This document shows positions 25,146 through 33,754 of a stretch of DNA of 64,000 nucleotides, one piece after another; the first letter of the stretch is position 1, and each line of letters starts with the position of its first letter. Made by a program: the position numbers and the translations under genes. Below the pieces are notes generated by a model, which saw only the letters and a list, made by a program, of their open reading frames with translations, had not been told where the DNA came from and ran no database searches. The stretch is from Actinoplanes palleronii (GTDB lineage Bacteria; Actinomycetota; Actinomycetes; Mycobacteriales; Micromonosporaceae): positions 62,001 through 126,000 of the forward strand of contig NZ_BOMS01000026.1 of the NCBI RefSeq assembly GCF_016862315.1. Direction: 5' to 3'.

Positions 25146-26144
25146 TTAATAAGGTACAGCCTCGATCACTGCGTACGGTGGCGTCACCGGCGTGGCCGCG
25201 ACACGGCGCAAACCGGCCCGGGCCAGCAGGTCGTCGAACTCGGTCAGGGTGCGTTCCCGGCTGCCGGCGGTGGCGAGCATGGCGATGTCCATCAGCGGCG
25301 CGATGCCGGCGGCGTGGTCGTCGATGAGGATCTCGGTGATCACGATGCGCCCGCCGGGCCGCAGGGCGTCCCGGCAGTTCACCAGGATGCGGACGCCCTC
25401 GTCGTCGGACCAGTCGTGCAGGATGAACTTCAGCAGCAGGATGTCGCCCGCCGGGACCTCGGCGAAGAAGTCGCCGGCCACCGCGGTGAGCCGGTCGCCC
25501 AGGCCCCGCCCGGCGGCCGCCGCCCGTGCGCCGGGCAACGCGTGCGGCAGGTCGAGCACGATCGCCCGCAGGCCGGGATGTCGCTCCAGCAGGGCCAGGG
25601 CGAACGAGCCGTGCGCGCCGCCGACGTCGACCACCGTGCCGGCGCCGGCCACGTCGATCACCTCGACCGCGGCCTGGATGACCGGCGCGGACATGCTCGT
25701 CATCGCGGCGCCGAAGAGCGCGCCCTCGTCCGGATGCGCGGCCAGGTAGTCGAAGAACGGCATGCCGAGCGCCTGCGCGGTCTGCGCCTCGCCGCTGCGG
25801 ATCGCCTCGGGGATCCGCGCCCACGTGCGCCACAGGACCGGGCTGGACTGGGACGCGGCCAGGTCCCGCAGCGACATCGGCGCGTCGCGGTGCAGGACCG
25901 CGAGCACCTCGGTGCCGGCGAAGCCCTTCTCCGCGTACGTCACCAGGCCGATCGAGGCGCAGGCCCGCAGGAAGCGCGCGGTCGCCGCCGGGTCCGCGCC
26001 CTCGGCCTCGGCGATCTCGGCCGCCGTGCGGGGCCCGTCCGCCAGATGCTCGGCCAGCGAGAGGTCGACGGCGGCGCGGGCGGCCTGGGCCAGCCACGGG
26101 CCGATGATGAACCCCATGGCGGTCTCATAGGGACTTCCTGCCAT
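25146..26144 (-). CDS. SAM-dependent O-methyltransferase (Methyltransf_2 family)
   Basis: A 332-residue enzyme of the plant/secondary-metabolite O-methyltransferase type. It has an N-terminal winged-helix dimerisation domain (residues 10-95) and a C-terminal Rossmann domain with the SAM motif VVDVGGAHGSFALALL near 175 and the expected LKFILHDWSDDE (catalytic His) near 245, then GGRIVITEILI. Such enzymes methylate hydroxyl groups of aromatic polyketides and similar small molecules. The ATG at 26144 is chosen; a GTG at 26171 is also open. A cytochrome P450 lies nearby with a cyclophilin gene between; no biosynthetic core enzymes are present, so the substrate is unknown. Confidence 0.88.
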   Translation of the reverse strand: MAGSPYETAMGFIIGPWLAQAARAAVDLSLAEHLADGPRTAAEIAEAEGADPAATARFLRACASIGLVTYAEKGFAGTEVLAVLHRDAPMSLRDLAASQSSPVLWRTWARIPEAIRSGEAQTAQALGMPFFDYLAAHPDEGALFGAAMTSMSAPVIQAAVEVIDVAGAGTVVDVGGAHGSFALALLERHPGLRAIVLDLPHALPGARAAAAGRGLGDRLTAVAGDFFAEVPAGDILLLKFILHDWSDDEGVRILVNCRDALRPGGRIVITEILIDDHAAGIAPLMDIAMLATAGSRERTLTEFDDLLARAGLRRVAATPVTPPYAVIEAVPY

Positions 26145-26204
26145 GCCCGGCAACTTAGCGCCACCGGCCACGCTCGTCAGCCCGGCATCAGACAGTGCGA
26201 AAAT

Positions 26205-26236
26205 CCGCCCGCTGCGCCGTTCGGCGCAGCGGGCGG
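26205..26236 (-). terminator. Rho-independent terminator of the cyclophilin gene
   Basis: A perfect 14-bp stem (26205-26218 and 26223-26236) with a GTTC loop is followed in the minus direction by ATTTTC, about 12 bp after the cyclophilin stop at 26249. Confidence 0.85.
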
Positions 26237-26248
26237 CCGCGACCCGCG

Positions 26249-26995
26249 TCAGCGCTGGACGCGGGCCTTACGGATTCCGGTACGCAGGGCAGGCGCCCCG
26301 TCGACCGGCGCCGGGTCCTCGGCGGTCGGCGCGATGCCCCCGGCCGCGACCCGGTCCAGCGTGCGCAGGCCGCGCGGCGTCACCGCCCCGAAGATCGAGT
26401 AGTTCGGGCGCAGCGCGGAGTCCCCGTACACCAGGAAGAACTGACTGCCGTTGGTGTCCGGACCGGCGTTGGCCATCGCCAGCACCCCGCGGGCGTAGAG
26501 CCGGCGCACCCCGGTCGGATCGGTCGGCGCCGGCGGCAGATCGGCCGGCAACTCGTCGCGGTAGCGGTAGCCCGGTCCCCCTTCGCCGGTCCCGCTCGGG
26601 TCGCCGCACTGCAGCACCTTCAACGTCGGGTACGCGGTGAGCCGGTGGCAGACGGTCCGGTCGTAGAACCGGTGCTGGACCAGGTGCAGGAAACTCTGCA
26701 CCGTGCACGGCGCGGCGGCCCGGTCGAGCACCAGCGGGATCCGCCCCAGGTCGGTCTTCAGCAGCACCGTGACGGTGCCCCGGTCCGGAGTCCGCTGCGG
26801 GTCGCGCGGCAACGGCACCGGCCGGGCGGCGGGCTCGTCGGGCGTCGGCGTGTACTGGCACGGCCCACTGGTCGGCCCGGTTGCCGGACCACCGGCCGGG
26901 CCGGTCCGGCTCGCGGCCGAGGCGGGCGCGGCCACCACGACCAGCGCCACCAGCGCGGCGGCGGCAACCGTCAGAGAGCGATGAAACTGGACCAC
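26249..26995 (-). CDS. Secreted peptidyl-prolyl cis-trans isomerase (cyclophilin type)
   Basis: A 248-residue exported cyclophilin. A signal peptide (LTVAAAALVALVVVAAPASA) is followed by a Pro-rich linker and the isomerase domain from about residue 70 (VTVLLKTDLGRIPLVLDRAA). Family motifs are YDRTVCHRL near 115 (the FHR position reads CHR), the GPDTNGSQFF motif near 185, and the YSIFGAV segment near 207. Two to four cysteines suggest disulfides outside the cell. The GTG at 26995 is chosen because GGAGG lies 5 nt upstream; a GTG at 27007 is less likely. It assists folding of secreted proteins. A strong terminator follows. Confidence 0.88.
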   Translation of the reverse strand: MVQFHRSLTVAAAALVALVVVAAPASAASRTGPAGGPATGPTSGPCQYTPTPDEPAARPVPLPRDPQRTPDRGTVTVLLKTDLGRIPLVLDRAAAPCTVQSFLHLVQHRFYDRTVCHRLTAYPTLKVLQCGDPSGTGEGGPGYRYRDELPADLPPAPTDPTGVRRLYARGVLAMANAGPDTNGSQFFLVYGDSALRPNYSIFGAVTPRGLRTLDRVAAGGIAPTAEDPAPVDGAPALRTGIRKARVQR

Positions 26996-27066
26996 ACTGT
27001 CCTCCACGAATCGACTGCCGCCAATCTAACCGACGCGCCGCCCCGGGCCCGCCCCGCCGCGCGCGG

Positions 27067-28284
27067 TCACCAGGTGACCGGGAGGGCCTTGAGGCCGTAG
27101 GCGACGCCCTCCATCGCGAACGGGACCTGCTCGAACGGCACCGCGAGCGCCAGCGTCGGGATCCGCCGGTAGATCGTGGCGTAGGCGACCTGCAGCTCGA
27201 CCCGGGCGAGGGACTGGCCCAGGCACTGGTGCACGCCGTAGCCGAACGCGTGGTGCGAGCGGGCCGGGCGGGTCAGGTCCAGCTTCTCCGCGCCGGGGAA
27301 CTGCTCCTCGTCCCAGTTCGCGCCGGACAGGTCGAAGATGATGCCGTCGCCGGCCCTGATCGTCTCGCCGTGCAGGTCGATGTCCGCGTCGGCGATCCGC
27401 CGGATCCCGGAGTGCACGATGGTCAGGTAGCGCAGCAGCTCCTCGACCGCGTTCGCGACGAACTTCGGGTCGTCGCTCCGCTCGCGCAGCAGGGCCAGCT
27501 GGTCCGGGTTCCGCAGCAGCGCCAGGGTGGCCAGCGAGATCATGCTGGCGCTGGTCTCGTGCCCGGCGATCAGGATGGCCGAGCTCATGATGACCGCCTC
27601 CTGGTGGGTCATCTCGCCGGCCTTGACCCGGCCGCCCATCTCGGACATCACGTCGTCGGCCGGGTCGTCGATCTTCGTGAGCAGCAGCGCGCTGAGGTAC
27701 TCGCCGAGGGCCCGGCTGGCCGCGGCGGTCTGTTCGGGTGTCGACTCGTGGCTGATCGCGACGGTGCTGTTGGTCTGGAAGAACTCGTGGTCCTCGTAGG
27801 GGGCGCCGAGGATCTGTGTGATCACCAGGGTCGGCACCGGCAGCCCGATCGCCTGCACCAGGTCGGCGGGTTTCGGGCCGGCCAGCATCTCGTCGACCAG
27901 CCGGTCCACGACGTCCTGGATCCGCGGCCGCAGCGCCTCGACCCGCTTGACCATGAACGGGGCGTTGACCGTGCGGCGCAGCCGGGTGTGCTCCGGGGGG
28001 TCGGTGTTGGTGATCAGGTCCGGGTGGTGCGGCGCGCCGGCCGCCCGGCCCCGGGTCATGTGCGGATAGCCGGCGCGCTTCTCGTCGATGCTGATCCGCG
28101 GGTCGTTGAGCAGCGCCCGCTGGTCGGCGTGCCGGGTGATGAACCACGGCGTGCTGCCGTCCCAGATCCGGACCTTGCCGACCGGGGTGTCCCGGGTCAT
28201 CTCACGCACGACGGCGGCCGGCGCGAACGGGCAGCCCGGCTCGCGGGCCGCCGGATAGTCGGGGGCGGAGGTGCTGTCGGACAT
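27067..28284 (-). CDS. Cytochrome P450
   Basis: A 405-residue soluble P450 of the bacterial class I type (CYP105/107-like). It has the I-helix oxygen-binding motif AGHETSA near residue 240, the K-helix E-x-x-R (EELLR) near 282, and the heme-thiolate motif FGYGVHQCLGQSLAR near 347 with the ligand Cys. GAGGAG lies 4-5 nt before the ATG at 28284. No ferredoxin gene is adjacent, so redox partners must be elsewhere. Along with the O-methyltransferase 1 kb downstream it may tailor a small molecule, but the genes are not overlapping and no core biosynthetic enzyme is present. Confidence 0.93.
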   Translation of the reverse strand: MSDSTSAPDYPAAREPGCPFAPAAVVREMTRDTPVGKVRIWDGSTPWFITRHADQRALLNDPRISIDEKRAGYPHMTRGRAAGAPHHPDLITNTDPPEHTRLRRTVNAPFMVKRVEALRPRIQDVVDRLVDEMLAGPKPADLVQAIGLPVPTLVITQILGAPYEDHEFFQTNSTVAISHESTPEQTAAASRALGEYLSALLLTKIDDPADDVMSEMGGRVKAGEMTHQEAVIMSSAILIAGHETSASMISLATLALLRNPDQLALLRERSDDPKFVANAVEELLRYLTIVHSGIRRIADADIDLHGETIRAGDGIIFDLSGANWDEEQFPGAEKLDLTRPARSHHAFGYGVHQCLGQSLARVELQVAYATIYRRIPTLALAVPFEQVPFAMEGVAYGLKALPVTW

Positions 28285-28412
28285 GGGTCTCCTCGAGGTC
28301 GTGACGGCACGGCGAAGACTGATGAATCCATCCCAACAGGGCTGTCTGCCAGAACCCGGACAGGAACCTGACGGGAGCCGGACGTGGCGCGGATCACTCC
28401 GGGCCGCCCGGC

Positions 28413-29213
28413 TCACCCGCCGGCGTCGTCCAGGGCCATCGTGTCGAGCAAGGTGCCGGCGATCTCCGCGGCCGGGGCGGCGAGCCGGTCGTTGAGCCGG
28501 AAGAAGAGTTCCTGGGCGGCGGCCGCGGGCCAGTCCCGGGGCAGGTGCGGCAGCGGCAGCCGGGGATCGCGGCGGATCACGTCCAGCCAGTCCGTCACCA
28601 GGTGCAGCTTGGCGGCGAGGGGATCGCCGGGGACGGACGACCCCCACCGCGTACCGAAATCGAGGTAACGCGCCGCGAGGGCCGGCAGATCGTACGCATG
28701 GGAGATCATCTCGGCGACGTCAGTCGTCGGGTCGGCCCGGGCATGGAAGATCCGGATGTGCGGGCCGGCACCGAGGTCCGCCAGGACCGGCTGGAGCTCG
28801 GGGTGACCCGGCGCGATCCACAGACCGCCCTGCACCGGGCCGAATCCCGCCCACGCGAGCTGGGCGCGCAGGTCGTGGCGTTCCCGGCGGCGCTCCGCGG
28901 GCAGCGAGAAGGCCAGCAGCGTCCAGGTGCCGTCCCAGTCGTGGTTGACCGCGCCGGTCTGCCACAGCCGGACCGAGCCGTCGCGCAGGATCCGGGTCGA
29001 GCGGCCGGTCAGTCCGAAGTACATCCGGCGGCCGTGCCGCTGGCGGCGCAGCAGGCCGCGGGCGGAGAGCCGGGTCAGGGCGGACCGGGCGGCCTCCGCG
29101 GAGACGCCGGCCCGGCCGAGCACCTCGATGACACTTCCGGAGGAGACGCAGACACCGCGGTCGAGCAGGTGATCGCCGAGGAAGGTCAGCGTGATCGCGG
29201 AGGCGGAGGACAC
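28413..29213 (-). CDS. PaaX-family transcriptional regulator
   Basis: A 266-residue cytoplasmic regulator with the PaaX layout: an N-terminal winged helix (residues about 5-70, with ARSALTRLSARGLLRRQRHGR), a central region (DGTWTLLAFSLPAERRRERHDLR) and a C-terminal helical domain. PaaX proteins repress aromatic-acid catabolic genes and respond to CoA thioesters such as phenylacetyl-CoA. GTG start. It is divergent from the LIV-type importer starting at 29331, with 117 bp between the starts; a clear promoter for the importer lies in that gap. It probably controls the importer and hydrolase. Confidence 0.9.
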   Translation of the reverse strand: MSSASAITLTFLGDHLLDRGVCVSSGSVIEVLGRAGVSAEAARSALTRLSARGLLRRQRHGRRMYFGLTGRSTRILRDGSVRLWQTGAVNHDWDGTWTLLAFSLPAERRRERHDLRAQLAWAGFGPVQGGLWIAPGHPELQPVLADLGAGPHIRIFHARADPTTDVAEMISHAYDLPALAARYLDFGTRWGSSVPGDPLAAKLHLVTDWLDVIRRDPRLPLPHLPRDWPAAAAQELFFRLNDRLAAPAAEIAGTLLDTMALDDAGG

Positions 29214-29267
29214 GGACGCACGCTACCGGCGGTGTTGGCGGCATGTGCAGTGATGTCGGGCAGTTTA

Positions 29268-29296
29268 TTGACCAGCGTCACCATCGCGCCTAACTT
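29268..29296 (+). promoter_or_regulatory. Candidate promoter of the LIV-type importer operon
   Basis: TTGACC (29268-29273), a 17-bp spacer, then TAACTT (29291-29296). It sits in the gap between the PaaX-type gene and the first importer gene, so the regulator could bind around it. Confidence 0.6.
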
Positions 29297-29330
29297 GGCC
29301 GCACGCCATCCTTCATCGGTAAAGGTCGAT

Positions 29331-30521
29331 ATGAAGAAAGCGGGCGACATGAAACGTCTCCTGTCATCCCTCGCCGCGCTCCTGCTCCTGGCACCGGCCG
29401 CCTGCGGTGACGGCGACACCGGCGCCGGCGGCGACGGGCCGCTGCGGATCGGCGCGATCCTGTCGCTGACCGGCAACTACGCACCGCTCGGCAGCGAGGA
29501 CAAAAAGGCCGTCGAACTCGCCGTCCAGCAGATCAACACGGCCGGCGGCCTGCTCGGCCGGCAGGTCGAGCTGCTCGTCCGGGACGACAAGTCCCAGCCC
29601 GAGCAGTCCGTGCTCGGCTTCAACGAGCTCAAGGGCGACGTCATCGCGGTGATCGGCTCGCCGTTCTCCAACTCGGCGCTGGCCACGATCCCGCAGGTGG
29701 ACCGGGCCAAGATCCCCTACGTCTCGCTCACCCCGGCGGACGAGCAGGTCAACCCCGTTCATCCGTACGTCTTCGTGGTCCCGGCCACCTCCGCCACCTA
29801 CGCCGACCGGATCCTGCAGTACTACCAGGCGCAGAAGTACACCAAGGTCGCCGTCGCCCACGACAGCCGCAGCTCGTACGCGAACGCCGGCACGGCCGGG
29901 ATGCGGGCCAAAGCCGCGCAGTACGGCATCACCCTGGTCGCCGACGAGGAGTTCCAGACCACCACGACCGAGTTCAGCGCGGTGCTCAACCACGTCAAGG
30001 CGGCCGGGGCGCAGGCGCTGACCGTCTGGTCCACCGGCGCGCCCGCGGTCGCCTTCGCCAAGCAGTACGCCACCGCCGGCGTCGGCCTCCCGCTGATGTT
30101 CACCGGCTCGCAGGCCAGCACCCTGTGGCTCAAACCGACCGGCGCCGCCGCCGAGGGGGTGTTCGTGGCCAGCTCGATCGCGGTGGTCGGCGACGCACTG
30201 CCGGCCGGCCCGCAGCGGACCGCGATCGACGAGCTGTCCACGCCGTTCACCACCCAGTACGGGTACCCACCGCCGCAGTTCGCCGCGGACGGCTACACCG
30301 GCGTGAAACTCCTGGCCGCCGCGATCACCACGGCGGACAGCGCGGACCCCGGCAAGATCCGCGACGCGTTCGAGGGTCTGAACCTGACCACCCCGAACGG
30401 CACCTACCAGTACTCCGCGACCGACCACGCCGGACTCACCGCCGACTACATCTCGATCAACACGGTGAAGGGCGGAAAGTTCGTCGCCACCGAGTGGGCC
30501 CTGTCGAAGCTGGCCAAGTGA
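29331..30521 (+). CDS. Branched-chain amino acid-type ABC substrate-binding lipoprotein
   Basis: A 396-residue lipoprotein with lipobox LAPAAC (Cys near 26), followed by the LivJ/LivK-type periplasmic-binding fold: RIGAILSLTGNYAPLG, then QQINTAGGLLGRQVELLVRD, and GSPFSNSALATIPQ. This class binds branched-chain amino acids, amides, urea or aromatic acids. AAAGG lies before the ATG at 29331; a second ATG at 29349 is possible. It is the first of six overlapping genes and the receptor for the ABC importer that follows (GTGA overlap). With a PaaX-type regulator next door an aromatic ligand is likely (inference). Confidence 0.9.
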   Translation: MKKAGDMKRLLSSLAALLLLAPAACGDGDTGAGGDGPLRIGAILSLTGNYAPLGSEDKKAVELAVQQINTAGGLLGRQVELLVRDDKSQPEQSVLGFNELKGDVIAVIGSPFSNSALATIPQVDRAKIPYVSLTPADEQVNPVHPYVFVVPATSATYADRILQYYQAQKYTKVAVAHDSRSSYANAGTAGMRAKAAQYGITLVADEEFQTTTTEFSAVLNHVKAAGAQALTVWSTGAPAVAFAKQYATAGVGLPLMFTGSQASTLWLKPTGAAAEGVFVASSIAVVGDALPAGPQRTAIDELSTPFTTQYGYPPPQFAADGYTGVKLLAAAITTADSADPGKIRDAFEGLNLTTPNGTYQYSATDHAGLTADYISINTVKGGKFVATEWALSKLAK

Positions 30522-31282
30522 CAGCGCTGCTCACCGTCACGAACCTGAGCCGCCGGTTCGGCGGCGTGCACGCCCTGCGCCGCGTCTGCCTGGACGTCGC
30601 GCCCGGCGAGACCCACGCCGTGATCGGACCGAACGGCGCCGGCAAGTCCACACTGTTCCGGCTGATCGGCGGCCAGCTGACCGCGAGCGCGGGCGGAATC
30701 GTCTACGACGGGCAGCGCATCGACCGGCTGCCCCCGCACCGGCGGGCCCGGCTCGGCATCGCGATCGCGTTCCAGGACGCCCCGGTGTTCCGCGGGATGA
30801 CGGTCGCCGAGAACGCGATGGTCGGCGCGCACGCGGTCACCCGGGCCGGGCCCCTGGCCGCGGTGCTGCGGCTCCCCCGGCACCGGCGCGAGGAGAAGGA
30901 GATCCGTACGGCCGCGGCCGCCGCCCTCGACCGCGCCGGGCTGGCCGCGTGGGCCGACCGGCCCGCCGAGGACCTGCCGCTCGGCCGGCAGCGGGCCCTG
31001 CAGATGGCCCGCGCGCTGTGCGGCCGGCCACGGCTGCTGCTGCTCGACGAGCCGGCGTCCGGGCTGCGCGGCCCGGAACGCACCGCGCTGGCCGGCCTGA
31101 TCGAGGAACTGCGCGCCGAAGGCCTGTCGATCCTGCTGGTCGAGCACGACGTCGGCTTCGTGTCCCGCCTCGCCGACCGGGTGACCGTTCTCGACCTCGG
31201 CCGGGTGCTCGCCACCGGGCCGTTCCCAGAGATCCGCACCGACCCCGTGGTGATCTCCGCGTACCTGGGCGCTCCCGCATGA
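30518..31282 (+). CDS. LivG-type ABC transporter ATP-binding protein
   Basis: A 254-residue ATPase with Walker A GPNGAGKST near residue 35, Walker B LLLLDEPASGL near 165, and switch His in EHDVGF near 200. The ABC signature is degenerate: LPLGRQRALQMARAL instead of the usual LSxGQQ, keeping Gly-x-Gln-Arg. GTG start with GTGA overlap of the SBP gene. Together with the LivF-type ATPase and two permeases it forms a heterodimeric importer. Confidence 0.9.
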   Translation: MTALLTVTNLSRRFGGVHALRRVCLDVAPGETHAVIGPNGAGKSTLFRLIGGQLTASAGGIVYDGQRIDRLPPHRRARLGIAIAFQDAPVFRGMTVAENAMVGAHAVTRAGPLAAVLRLPRHRREEKEIRTAAAAALDRAGLAAWADRPAEDLPLGRQRALQMARALCGRPRLLLLDEPASGLRGPERTALAGLIEELRAEGLSILLVEHDVGFVSRLADRVTVLDLGRVLATGPFPEIRTDPVVISAYLGAPA

Positions 31283-31938
31283 TCGTCGAGGTACGGGACC
31301 TGGTGGTCCACTACGGCGCGGCCACCGCCCTGGACGGGGTCAGCCTGTCGGTGGGCGAGGGCGAGATGGTCGCGCTGATCGGCGCGAACGGTGCGGGCAA
31401 GACCACGCTGGTGAACACGGTGTGCGGAGTGAAACAGGCGTCGGGCGGGCGGATCGACGTACACGGGAATCTGGCTCTGGTGCCGGAGGGGCGGCACCTG
31501 TTCGCCTCGCTGAGCGTCGACGACAACCTGCGCCTCGGCGCCTGGCGGCAGAGGAAACGCACCACCGGCCACGTCTACGACCTGCTGCCCGGACTGACCA
31601 AGCTGCGGAACCGGCCGGCCGGGCGGCTCTCCGGCGGGGAGCAGCAGATGGTCGCGCTCGGCCGGGCGCTGATGGCCCGCCCGGACCTGCTGGTGATCGA
31701 CGAGATGTCGCTCGGCCTGGCCCCGAAGATCGTCGCCGACCTCGCCGCCCACCTGCGCGACCGCAACGCCACGGACGGGCTCGCGGTGCTGCTGATCGAG
31801 CAGAACGCGCAGCTCGCCCTGGACCTGTGCGCCCGCGCCTACGTCCTGGAGGCCGGCCGGGTCGTCGCCGAGGGACCGTCCGGTGACCTGGCCGGCAGCC
31901 CCGAGGTCGCCGCCGCCTACCTGGGCCTGGAGGCGTGA
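31279..31938 (+). CDS. LivF-type ABC transporter ATP-binding protein
   Basis: A 219-residue ATPase, shorter than usual LivF (about 235). It has Walker A GANGAGKTT near residue 35, signature LSGGEQQM near 117, Walker B LLVIDEMSLGLAP near 137 and switch His replaced by Gln in IEQNAQ, which is normal for LivF. The Q-loop segment seems shortened (NLALVPEGRHLF follows strand 3 directly). ATGA overlap with the LivG-type gene and one-base overlap with the next. Confidence 0.92.
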   Translation: MIVEVRDLVVHYGAATALDGVSLSVGEGEMVALIGANGAGKTTLVNTVCGVKQASGGRIDVHGNLALVPEGRHLFASLSVDDNLRLGAWRQRKRTTGHVYDLLPGLTKLRNRPAGRLSGGEQQMVALGRALMARPDLLVIDEMSLGLAPKIVADLAAHLRDRNATDGLAVLLIEQNAQLALDLCARAYVLEAGRVVAEGPSGDLAGSPEVAAAYLGLEA

Positions 31939-32795
31939 TGGCGGAACTCGTCGGCTACCTGATCACCGGCGTCGGGGTGGGCTGCGCGTATGCCCTGCTC
32001 GGCAGCGGTCTGGTGGTCATCCACCGGGTGACCCGCGTGGTCAACTTCGCGCAGGGCGGGTTCGCGGTGCTGGCGGCGCTCACGGTCACCACACTGCTCA
32101 CGGCCGGCCTGCCGCACGGTCTCGCCGAGTCGCTGGCGGTCCTGCTGGCGACCGGAATCGGCCTGCTGACCGGGATGGTCGCGATCGGCAGACCCGGGAC
32201 CACACCCCAGGCCGCGTTGATCATCACCCTCGGGCTCGGCGTTCTCGCGTACGCCGTGGAGATCTTCCTCTGGGGTGACCAGCCGCGCTCGTTCCCCGGG
32301 CTGCCCGGCTCCACCGCGGTGCTCGGCGCCCGGGTGCAGACCCACTACCTGCTGATCATCGGGGTGACCGCGGTGATCCTCGGCGCGACCGCGCTGCTGT
32401 TCGCCCGCACCGACCGGGGCCGGGCGCTCACCGCGACGGCCGACGACCCGTACGCGGCCCGGATCGTCGGGATCGACGTGGCCCGGATGGGGCTGCTCGC
32501 CTTCGCGCTCGGCGGTGCGCTCGGCGGCCTGGCCGGTGTCCTGGTCACCCCGGTCCAGCAGGTCAGCTTCGACAGTGACGTGGTGCTCGTGGTGAACGGG
32601 TTCTCCGCCGCGATCCTCGGCAACCTGACCCGGCCCGGCCTCACCCTGGCCGGCGGGCTGCTGCTCGGGGTGGTGCAGGCCCTGGTCGGCGGCTACCTGA
32701 GCACGGCGTACCAGACGGAGGTGGCGTTGATCTTCATGCTCGGGGTGCTGATCCTGCGCTCCTCCTCGGCTCGGGTCGAGGAGGTGACGGCGTGA
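31938..32795 (+). CDS. LivH-type ABC transporter permease
   Basis: A 285-residue inner-membrane permease of the branched-chain amino acid family with about 8 hydrophobic helices. It shows the LivH start (TGVGVGCAYALLGSGLVVIH, then RVTRVVNFAQGGFA), which contains the conserved NFAQG motif, and the late EAA-like loop (ARIVGIDVARMGLLAFALGG). GGAGG lies 4 nt before the ATG, which overlaps the previous stop (TGATG); a GTG at 31935 is less likely. It forms the translocation channel with the LivM-type subunit. Confidence 0.92.
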   Translation: MAELVGYLITGVGVGCAYALLGSGLVVIHRVTRVVNFAQGGFAVLAALTVTTLLTAGLPHGLAESLAVLLATGIGLLTGMVAIGRPGTTPQAALIITLGLGVLAYAVEIFLWGDQPRSFPGLPGSTAVLGARVQTHYLLIIGVTAVILGATALLFARTDRGRALTATADDPYAARIVGIDVARMGLLAFALGGALGGLAGVLVTPVQQVSFDSDVVLVVNGFSAAILGNLTRPGLTLAGGLLLGVVQALVGGYLSTAYQTEVALIFMLGVLILRSSSARVEEVTA

Positions 32796-33754
32796 AGTGG
32801 ATCATCGCGCTGGCGGCGGCCGCTGTCGTGCCGTTCTTCCTCCCGCCGGGCCAGCTCACCGTCTACATCCTGCTCGGGCTCTCCGCGATGGCGGTCGTCG
32901 GGCTGTCGCTGCTGATGGGCTATGCCGGACAGGTGTCGCTCGGGCAGGCGTCGTTCACCGCGATCGGGGCGTACACCGCCGGGCTGCTCGCCGTGCACGG
33001 TGTGCCGACGCTGCTCGGGCTGCTCGCCGCTCCGCTGGTCGCGGCGCTCGCGGCGGGGCTGGTCGGTGTGCCGATCCTGCGGTTGCGCGGGCATCAGCTG
33101 GCGTTCGCCACGCTGGCCCTGCAGCTGATCCTGCTGTCGGTGCTCGGCGACGCCGACTGGGCCGGTGGCGCGGTCGGGTTGCAGGGGCTGCCGTACCTGT
33201 CGGCGGGTGGCTTCGAGCTGAACCAGGACCGGGACTACGCCTGTCTCGTGCTGGCCGGGGTGGTGCTGACCACGCTGATCGCGTCCGCGCTGGTCCGCTC
33301 CCGGGTCGGGCGCGGGTTGCGCGCGCTGGCCACCGCGCCGGTCGCGGCCGGGGCGAGCGGGGTGCCGGTCGGTGCGTACCGCTTGCTGGTCTTCGCGGTC
33401 TCGGCCGCCTTCGCCGGCCTCGCCGGCGGGATCTACGCGTTCTACGTGGGCTATCTGGCGCCGGGTTCGTTCCCGGTGCTGCTCTCCGTCGAGTACGTCG
33501 TGATGGCCGTCGTCGGCGGCCTCGGCAGCATCGCCGGCGCCCTGCTCGGCGCCACCCTGATCACCCTCGCCGTCCAGCTCCTCACCACCCTGGCCACCCA
33601 GCCCGGCATGCCGAGTTACGCCCCGAGCGTCCTGTCCTACGCGGTGTACGCCCTGCTGCTGATCGCCGTCGTCCGCTACGTCCCGAAGGGCATCGTCCCC
33701 GCCCTCCTCCTGCGGAAGGGCATCCTCGCCACCTTGCACCGGAGGTCATCGTGA
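32792..33754 (+). CDS. LivM-type ABC transporter permease
   Basis: A 320-residue membrane protein with about 9 helices. It has the LivM segment LLMGYAGQVSLGQASFTAIG near residue 45 and the late VVGGLGSIAGALLGA near 250, both typical of the family. GTG start and GTGA overlap with the LivH-type gene; the stop overlaps the GTG of the secreted hydrolase, so the hydrolase is translationally coupled to the importer. Confidence 0.92.
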   Translation: MKWIIALAAAAVVPFFLPPGQLTVYILLGLSAMAVVGLSLLMGYAGQVSLGQASFTAIGAYTAGLLAVHGVPTLLGLLAAPLVAALAAGLVGVPILRLRGHQLAFATLALQLILLSVLGDADWAGGAVGLQGLPYLSAGGFELNQDRDYACLVLAGVVLTTLIASALVRSRVGRGLRALATAPVAAGASGVPVGAYRLLVFAVSAAFAGLAGGIYAFYVGYLAPGSFPVLLSVEYVVMAVVGGLGSIAGALLGATLITLAVQLLTTLATQPGMPSYAPSVLSYAVYALLLIAVVRYVPKGIVPALLLRKGILATLHRRSS

